Source: Vicinamibacteria bacterium (GTDB taxonomy: Bacteria; Acidobacteriota; Vicinamibacteria; Vicinamibacterales; UBA2999). Taken from it: 10,838 nucleotides of DNA. Under the pieces are notes generated by a model that ran no database searches, was not told the origin of the DNA, and was given only the letters and a program-made list of their open reading frames with translations. The stretch lies in the NCBI GenBank assembly GCA_025938035.1, contig JAICQE010000155.1, positions 1-10,838 on the forward strand, in the 5' to 3' direction. Positions 7,028 to 10,838 of the stretch are shown piece after piece. Positions within the stretch are counted from its first letter, which is position 1. The number at the start of each line of letters is the position of its first letter. Made by a program: the position numbers and the translations under genes.

Positions 7028-8749
7028 TCAGTCGAGACGGCCAGTCAGTATACCCCCAAACAGCTCGGCCCTGACCCTATCCCGTTCGCGGTCAATCTGA
7101 TCCGGCGTTGCGCCAAGCCGCCGGAGCACCGCTTCCGTCATCGCCAGCGCGACCTCGCCCTCGCCGGCGAACACCTGCTCGGCGCCGGCATTGCGGAGCG
7201 GCGGCACGTCGCGCAGATAGGCGCTCCGCACGAAGACGTGCACCTTCGGATTGATCTCCCGCGCCACGCGGATGATCTCGGGAGAGGCGGTATCAGCGCC
7301 GCTGATGATCAGCGTATCCGCATGCCGCAGGCCCGCGCTGACGAGCGACTCCTGATGCCTGGCGTCACCGTAGATCGCGGAGATTCCCTCCTCGCGCAGG
7401 TGGCGCACGCTCTCGAGGTTCAGCTCGACGACCGTCGGGGCGATGCCGTTCTCGCGCAGCAGCCGCGTCACGGTGCGTCCGGTAGGACCGTAGCCGACGA
7501 CGATCGCGCGCGTCTGCGGATCGAGGGAGGAAGCCGCGCCGGAGTCGTCCACGGCGTCGCCGCGCCAGCGCGCGAACCGGATAACCAGCCGCTCGACAAT
7601 CGGGATCAGGCGCGCGGCAGGAGGATTGAGAACGATCGAGATTATCGAGATCGCCACCACGACGACGGAGGCGTCGTCGGGAAGCACGCCGAGCGTGCCG
7701 CCCAGCGCCGCCAGAATGAATGAGAACTCGCCGATCTGGGCGAGGGCCGCCGGCACGGTCAGGACGGTCCGCAGCGGATAGCCGAGCAGCGCCAGCACGA
7801 GCGCCACGATCAGCGGCTTGCCGATGACGACCACCGCGACGCCGGCCGCCAGCAGCCCCATCTGGTCGAGGAGCCGGACGGGATCGAGGAGCATCCCCAC
7901 CGACACGAAGAACAGGACGGCAAACGCGTCGCGCATCGGCAGCGCGTCGCTCGCTGCCCGCAGGCTGTATTCGGAGCGGTTGACGATCATCCCCGCCAGG
8001 AAGGCGCCGAGCGCCATCGATACGCCGAAGAGCAGCGCCGACCCGACGGCAATACCAAGCGCAATCACCAGCACCGCGAGGGTGAACAGCTCGCGCGAGC
8101 GCGTCGCGGCGATGCGTCCGAGGAGCGCGGGGATGATCCGCTGTCCGAGCAGTGCGGCAAAGACGATGAGCGCTCCCACCTTCAACAGCGTGAAGCCAAG
8201 GCTCGCCGCCATGCGCGAGACACTGAGCTCGCCGGCGAACAGCGTCGGAATCAGCACCAGCGCGATGACGGTGAGCAGATCCTCCATCACCAGCCAGCCG
8301 ATGGCGATGTGCCCGCTCGGCGTGTGCAGGGCGTGCGTATCCGACAGCACGCGGACGAGGACGACGGTGCTCGCGACCGAGAGCGTCAGCCCGAACATCA
8401 CGGCCGACGGCCACGGCCATCCGAACAGGTGAGCGGCGATCGCACCCAGGGCTGTCGCGCCCGCCATGCCGACGATGGCACCGGGAATTGCGGCTCGGCG
8501 GACGGCGAGCAGCTCCTCGACGTGCAACTGCAGACCGCCGCCGAACATGATGAGGATGATGCCGACCTCGGCCAGCTGTTCGGCCAGCTCGACATTCGCG
8601 GCGAATCCTGGCGTGCGTGGGCCGACCAGAACGCCGGCGATGAGATAGCCGACGATGGGAGAGAGACCGAGGCGCTGCGTGAGGTAGCCGAGTACCAGCG
8701 CTGCGCCGAGGCCGCCGGCCAGCGTAAGGATCAGTTCGGCACTCTGCAT
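7028..8749 (-). CDS. ybaL: CPA2 cation:proton antiporter, YbaL/Kef type, with TrkA-N domain
   Basis: A 573-residue inner-membrane transporter, probably exchanging K+ or Na+ for H+. Residues about 6-395 form the Na+/H+-exchanger membrane domain with about 12 hydrophobic segments. Landmarks are SPIVGYLIAGVLVGPRTPGF (30-49), E156-D157 in GWLVMEDLL, and Q338-x-G-E341-F in ALAQIGEFSFIL. A cytoplasmic TrkA-N/RCK nucleotide-binding domain follows (about 414-530) with G419-Y-G421-P-T-G424 and E442 at the end of the next strand, which favours NAD(H). A short tail replaces a full TrkA-C domain. I start at ATG 8749, just before the first membrane helix; the frame runs open to 9091, but that stretch overlaps the divergent glycosylase gene and lacks family features. 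The domain order matches E. coli YbaL, and the regulatory domain implies gating by nucleotide or redox state. Confidence 0.93.
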   Translation of the reverse strand: MQSAELILTLAGGLGAALVLGYLTQRLGLSPIVGYLIAGVLVGPRTPGFAANVELAEQLAEVGIILIMFGGGLQLHVEELLAVRRAAIPGAIVGMAGATALGAIAAHLFGWPWPSAVMFGLTLSVASTVVLVRVLSDTHALHTPSGHIAIGWLVMEDLLTVIALVLIPTLFAGELSVSRMAASLGFTLLKVGALIVFAALLGQRIIPALLGRIAATRSRELFTLAVLVIALGIAVGSALLFGVSMALGAFLAGMIVNRSEYSLRAASDALPMRDAFAVLFFVSVGMLLDPVRLLDQMGLLAAGVAVVVIGKPLIVALVLALLGYPLRTVLTVPAALAQIGEFSFILAALGGTLGVLPDDASVVVVAISIISIVLNPPAARLIPIVERLVIRFARWRGDAVDDSGAASSLDPQTRAIVVGYGPTGRTVTRLLRENGIAPTVVELNLESVRHLREEGISAIYGDARHQESLVSAGLRHADTLIISGADTASPEIIRVAREINPKVHVFVRSAYLRDVPPLRNAGAEQVFAGEGEVALAMTEAVLRRLGATPDQIDRERDRVRAELFGGILTGRLD

Positions 8750-8814
8750 CGACGCCTGCGATCGTAGTCCACCGACGAGCCCTCTCCGGCGCGAGACGCG
8801 CGAGAATCGGGATC
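8750..8814. promoter_or_regulatory. Divergent intergenic region between antiporter and glycosylase genes
   Basis: Only 65 bp separate the two divergent starts, so both promoters should lie here or inside the opposing gene. TACGAT on the minus strand, ending 11 bases before the antiporter ATG, is a partial -10 match that would give an almost leaderless mRNA. No recognisable SOS/LexA-type palindrome was seen. Confidence 0.35.
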
Positions 8815-9483
8815 GTGGCGAAGAAATCAGCTGGCAGTCCCGACGATGCGAATCCGTCGGGCACACGAACGGCGGCGCCGTTCGTACCTGAATCGACGAA
8901 TGTGCGTGTCCTGAACGCCGCCGCACATGAATGCCGCGGCTGCGACTTGTACAAGACGGCAACACAGGTCGTCTTCGGCGCGGGGCCGAAGAAGGCGCGG
9001 GTGATGTTCGTCGGCGAACAGCCGGGCGACCAGGAGGATCGGCAGGGACAGCCGTTCGTCGGGCCGGCCGGCGCGCTCCTCGACAAGGCACTCGACGATG
9101 CCGGCATTCCGCGTGACGAGGTCTACGTCACCAACGCCGTCAAGCATTTCAAGTGGGAACCGCGGGGCAAGCGGCGCATCCACAAGAAGCCGCGCGCCTC
9201 GGAGATCAAGGCGTGCCGCCCCTGGCTCGAGGCGGAACTGCGGGCGGTGAAGCCGGCGGTGCTCGTCTGCCTGGGCGCCACGGCCGCCCAGTCCGTGTTC
9301 GGATCGCAGTTCAAGTTGATGCAGCAGCGGGGGCAGGTGCTGCCAAGCACGCTGGCGCCGCAGGCGGTGGCAACGATCCATCCGTCGGCGGTGCTGCGAG
9401 CGCCAGATTCGGAAGGGCGTCGTGAAGCCTACGAGATGCTCGTTGCCGATCTGAGGGTGGTGGCGCGGGCGCTACGCAAGTAG
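8815..9483 (+). CDS. UdgX-type uracil-DNA glycosylase / uracil-DNA binding protein
   Basis: A 222-residue Fe-S uracil-DNA glycosylase related to family 4. Four cysteines expected to hold the 4Fe-4S cluster are C40, C43, C134 and C152. Motif A is G67-E-Q-P-G-D-Q-E-D75 and motif B contains H189-P-S191. The loop K119-R-R-I-H123 is the diagnostic feature of UdgX. In mycobacterial UdgX the His of this loop forms a covalent link to the abasic site after uracil removal, and H123 is the equivalent here. The protein is therefore predicted to excise uracil and stay covalently bound rather than turn over like UdgA. I use GTG 8815, which leaves about 35 variable residues before the first Fe-S cysteine. 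The gene diverges from the antiporter and converges on a membrane-anchored protein, so there is no repair operon here. Confidence 0.93.
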   Translation: MAKKSAGSPDDANPSGTRTAAPFVPESTNVRVLNAAAHECRGCDLYKTATQVVFGAGPKKARVMFVGEQPGDQEDRQGQPFVGPAGALLDKALDDAGIPRDEVYVTNAVKHFKWEPRGKRRIHKKPRASEIKACRPWLEAELRAVKPAVLVCLGATAAQSVFGSQFKLMQQRGQVLPSTLAPQAVATIHPSAVLRAPDSEGRREAYEMLVADLRVVARALRK

Positions 9484-9485
9484 AC

Positions 9486-9549
9486 GAAACCGGGTTTCAA
9501 AGACGAAACGAAACCGGGTTTCGTTTTCAGGAGACCGAAACCCGGTTTC
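9486..9549. repeat. Three palindromic GAAACCGGGTTTC units between convergent genes
   Basis: GAAACCGGGTTTC occurs at 9486-9498 and 9510-9522, and its exact reverse complement GAAACCCGGTTTC at 9537-9549. Each unit is itself palindromic except for the central base. The middle copy extends to ten-base arms (9506-9515 and 9517-9526). The first and third units can also pair with each other over all 13 bases. The array fills the 66-bp gap between the glycosylase stop and the stop of the minus-strand gene. TTTCGTTTT and similar T-rich stretches on both strands make bidirectional transcription termination likely. Confidence 0.9.
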
Positions 9550-10191
9550 TTATGGTGTGACGGTGTCGGCCCGCAGGTAGATGCGCCGTTCCATCAACTC
9601 GGCGCGGTCGGTGCTCGTCAGCCCCCAGCTGTACATCGCTTCGGCGTACGGAACACGCTGAATCGATCCGGAGATTGCCGCCTGCTGGCCGGCGCGCGGC
9701 GCGACGCCGCTGTTGGATGGTTCACCGCGCTGCCGTTCGGCGCCATCACGATCGTCGCGCGCGAAGACGACGAGCAGGCGGTTGTCGCCCATGCCGACCC
9801 AGAACGCGACGTCGTTGATGTGCTGGCTGACGGGGACGTGCAGGTCGACGCGGCGGCCGACGAGCTCGTGCCCGTCGTTGCTGCCAGTGATCGTTTCGAG
9901 CTCATGGATGACGCCACCGGGCACGGGCGCACTCCCGGCCTGATCGGCATCCGCGCCGTGGCCGCCGGAAGTTCCAATCGCCCCCGGGTTGCCGGTTTCG
10001 GTGCGCACCAATCCTGTGCCCTGATCGAGGCCACCCCCACCGCCCGGGCTCAGCCACACTCCAATCGCTCCCAGGGCCACGACGGCCGCCGCCATCAGGA
10101 GCAGTGCTCCCTTCCGTGACCGACGTGTCCCGACCGTATAGTCCCGCTCGTAAGACTCGTCCATCATGCGGTCCAAGTCTGCAGATTCCAT
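9550..10191 (-). CDS. Membrane-anchored protein of unknown function with possible OB-like C-terminal domain
   Basis: I do not recognise a named family. The 213-residue product has an acidic cytoplasmic N-terminus (1-20), a basic cluster R23-R24-R26-K27, one membrane helix (about 28-48), a Gly/Asp/Thr-rich flexible linker (about 49-92) and a folded C-terminal domain (about 93-213). This topology places the C-terminal domain in the periplasm. That domain contains 'LVGRRVDLHVPV', 'DVAFWVGMGDNRLLVVFARD', a disordered insert (147-167) and 'QQAAISGSIQRVP', a run of beta strands that could form an OB-like barrel. This is inference from pattern only. I start at ATG 10191, with AGG five bases upstream; the frame stays open to 10548, but that part is G+C-driven and lies in the divergent gap. 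It diverges from the lipid-synthesis gene. Confidence 0.75.
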   Translation of the reverse strand: MESADLDRMMDESYERDYTVGTRRSRKGALLLMAAAVVALGAIGVWLSPGGGGGLDQGTGLVRTETGNPGAIGTSGGHGADADQAGSAPVPGGVIHELETITGSNDGHELVGRRVDLHVPVSQHINDVAFWVGMGDNRLLVVFARDDRDGAERQRGEPSNSGVAPRAGQQAAISGSIQRVPYAEAMYSWGLTSTDRAELMERRIYLRADTVTP

Positions 10192-10277
10192 TCCGACCTG
10201 CCCGCGGATCGCGGTGGGTCCGCTGCGCGGGATCCTCGCTGCGACGCCCCCGGAGTGATCCGGTCGATGGCCGCAGC

Positions 10278-10327
10278 GCGGAACCGTAGGCCGCTCCGCG
10301 AAACGCCAGCGGCGGGAACGGTTTCGC
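10278..10327. repeat. Strong nested inverted repeat (about 19-bp hairpin)
   Basis: GCGGAACCGT (10278-10287) pairs with ACGGTTTCGC (10318-10327), with one G-T pair. After a small internal loop GCCGCT (10290-10295) pairs with AGCGGC (10308-10313). Then GCG (10298-10300) pairs with CGC (10304-10306) around an AAA loop. No T-run follows on either strand, so it is not a typical terminator. It could be part of a structured leader, a protein-binding site or an interspersed palindrome. Confidence 0.7.
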
Positions 10328-10403
10328 TCCGGACCCACGGTCCCGCGCTGCCGGGGCCGACCCATGGCCACAGAGCCTGTCGCCACGGTGCTGTTCGGCG
10401 ATC

Positions 10404-10458
10404 GGTGCAGGGCCAGCGTTGGAAGGCCGGCTGAGCTGATTCGGCTCCATCCTGCACC
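10404..10458 (+). other. Possible structured leader of the CDP-alcohol phosphatidyltransferase gene
   Basis: GGTGCAGG (10404-10411) and CCTGCACC (10451-10458) form a perfect eight-base closing stem. Inside are a GAGC/GCTC hairpin (10433-10436 with 10444-10447) and a weaker CCA/TGG hairpin (10413-10415 with 10420-10422), a three-way-junction shape. The structure ends ten bases before the Shine-Dalgarno sequence. It matches no riboswitch class that I know. Confidence 0.3.
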
Positions 10459-10467
10459 TTGTCGAGC

Positions 10468-10474
10468 AGGAGGG
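10468..10474 (+). promoter_or_regulatory. Shine-Dalgarno sequence that fixes a GTG start
   Basis: AGGAGGG lies seven bases before GTG 10482. It supports a GTG start for the right-edge gene, for which no nearby upstream ATG was found. Confidence 0.8.
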
Positions 10475-10481
10475 CAGAGCG

Positions 10482-10838
10482 GTGGGCGGACACATTCGCG
10501 AGCATCGGAGTCTGTTGGCGGCAGTGGAAAAGCGGCTGTTGATCGCAATCGCGCGGCGCTTGCCGGCGCGGATTCATTCCGATCACCTGACAGCGCTGGC
10601 GCTCGCGGCCATGGCGCTGGCGGGCGCTGGCTACGCGCTGGCGCGCTGGGACGTGCGCGCGATCTGGATTGTCGTCGCGGCGCTGGCGATCAACTGGTTC
10701 GGCGACAGCCTCGACGGCACGCTGGCTCGCGTGCGCGGCGCCGAACGTCCCCGTTACGGCTTCTACGTCGATCACGTCCTCGACATCGTCGGCATCACGA
10801 TGCTGATGGCGGGGCTCGGCGCGTCGGGCTTCATGACG
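10482..10838 (+). CDS. CDP-alcohol phosphatidyltransferase family protein, N-terminal part
   Basis: The first 119 codons of a gene that continues past the window. It is an integral membrane enzyme that would transfer a phosphatidyl or phospho-alcohol group from a CDP-linked donor to an alcohol acceptor in lipid synthesis. The signature D75-x2-D78-G79-x2-A82-R83-x9-G93-x3-D97-x3-D101 is complete; its four aspartates bind the divalent metals and D101 is the likely catalytic base. Membrane helices are visible at about 36-54, 58-74 and from about 96 on. The amphipathic N-terminus (about 5-31) is typical. The GTG start is set by AGGAGGG seven bases upstream. The acceptor (glycerol phosphate, inositol phosphate, serine or other) cannot be told from this fragment. 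It is the first gene on its side of a divergent gap. Confidence 0.9.
   Translation, partial: MGGHIREHRSLLAAVEKRLLIAIARRLPARIHSDHLTALALAAMALAGAGYALARWDVRAIWIVVAALAINWFGDSLDGTLARVRGAERPRYGFYVDHVLDIVGITMLMAGLGASGFMT

Larger units (their letters stand above)
10192..10481. promoter_or_regulatory. 290-bp divergent intergenic region, hairpin-rich, no gene seen
   Basis: This gap lies between the divergent starts of the membrane-anchored protein (-) and the CDP-alcohol phosphatidyltransferase (+). I see no start codon with a ribosome binding site and no convincing -10/-35 pair. It holds several inverted repeats: CCGGA/TCCGG at 10250-10263, a long nested hairpin at 10278-10327, GGACC/GGTCC at 10331-10343, and GGTGCAGG/CCTGCACC at 10404-10458. 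It does not show the conserved segments I know for RNase P RNA, tmRNA or SRP RNA. Confidence 0.5.

Noticed and set aside
8750..9091. Longer start for the antiporter
   Set aside because: It overlaps the divergent glycosylase gene, is Arg/Pro-rich without membrane segments, and the known family begins near residue 1 of the start at 8749.
7365..9107. 580-codon minus-strand open frame overlapping the antiporter
   Set aside because: It is Arg/His/Pro-rich with no domain, while the other frame of the same strand encodes a clear transporter.
9486..9549. CRISPR array
   Set aside because: There are only three short palindromic units, one inverted, separated by about 11-14 bases of unequal length, with no cas genes.
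10192..10481. RNase P RNA, tmRNA or SRP RNA in the hairpin-rich gap
   Set aside because: None of the conserved segments of these RNAs that I know could be found on either strand.
10192..10548. Longer start for the membrane-anchored unknown protein
   Set aside because: The added sequence is typical of open frames caused by high G+C, overlaps the next gene's start, and lacks a ribosome binding site.

Overview
The window looks like chromosome from a high-G+C member of the Acidobacteriota, most likely the Vicinamibacteria (subdivision 6) lineage. I infer this from the Oar-like TonB receptor tail ending in Phe, the PSCyt/PSD1 and DUF1501 pair directly behind it, and the mix of a HemG-like flavoprotein, a UdgX-type uracil-DNA glycosylase and short iterated palindromes between convergent genes. 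I could run no database search, so the taxonomy is an inference.

Left part (1-5297, + strand): a three-gene translationally coupled unit. It holds the C-terminus of an outer-membrane TonB-dependent receptor (cut by the window edge), an 1150-residue Sec-exported protein with PSCyt1, DUF1549, LamG-like and DUF1553 regions and two CxxCH haem motifs, and a 490-residue Tat-exported DUF1501 protein. Both junctions are TGATG stop/start overlaps with no visible Shine-Dalgarno sequence. The layout suggests a receptor coupled to periplasmic redox or hydrolytic processing of an unknown imported or surface substrate.

Middle part (5298-7027): a tRNA-Thr(CGU) with encoded CCA on the minus strand, then a HemG-like flavodoxin-fold protein (+). 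It converges on an exported thiol peroxidase of the AhpC/TSA class (-). The short gap between the convergent genes is filled by a fold-back array of GGTGCGA units with 9-10 bp spacing.

Right part (7028-10838): a YbaL/Kef-type CPA2 cation:proton antiporter with a C-terminal TrkA-N domain (-), divergent from a UdgX-like uracil-DNA glycosylase (+). The latter converges on a small membrane-anchored protein of unknown function with a possible OB-like C-terminal domain (-), and a second, different palindromic array (GAAACCGGGTTTC units) sits between them. A 290-bp divergent gap with an unusually strong nested hairpin separates this gene from the start of a CDP-alcohol phosphatidyltransferase (+), which runs off the right edge.

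The most unusual material is (1) the coupled receptor/PSCyt-LamG-PSD1/DUF1501 unit, (2) the two unrelated iterated palindromes between convergent genes, (3) the hairpin-rich 290-bp gap, and (4) the UdgX enzyme with its KRRIH loop. The other genes look like ordinary housekeeping or stress functions.
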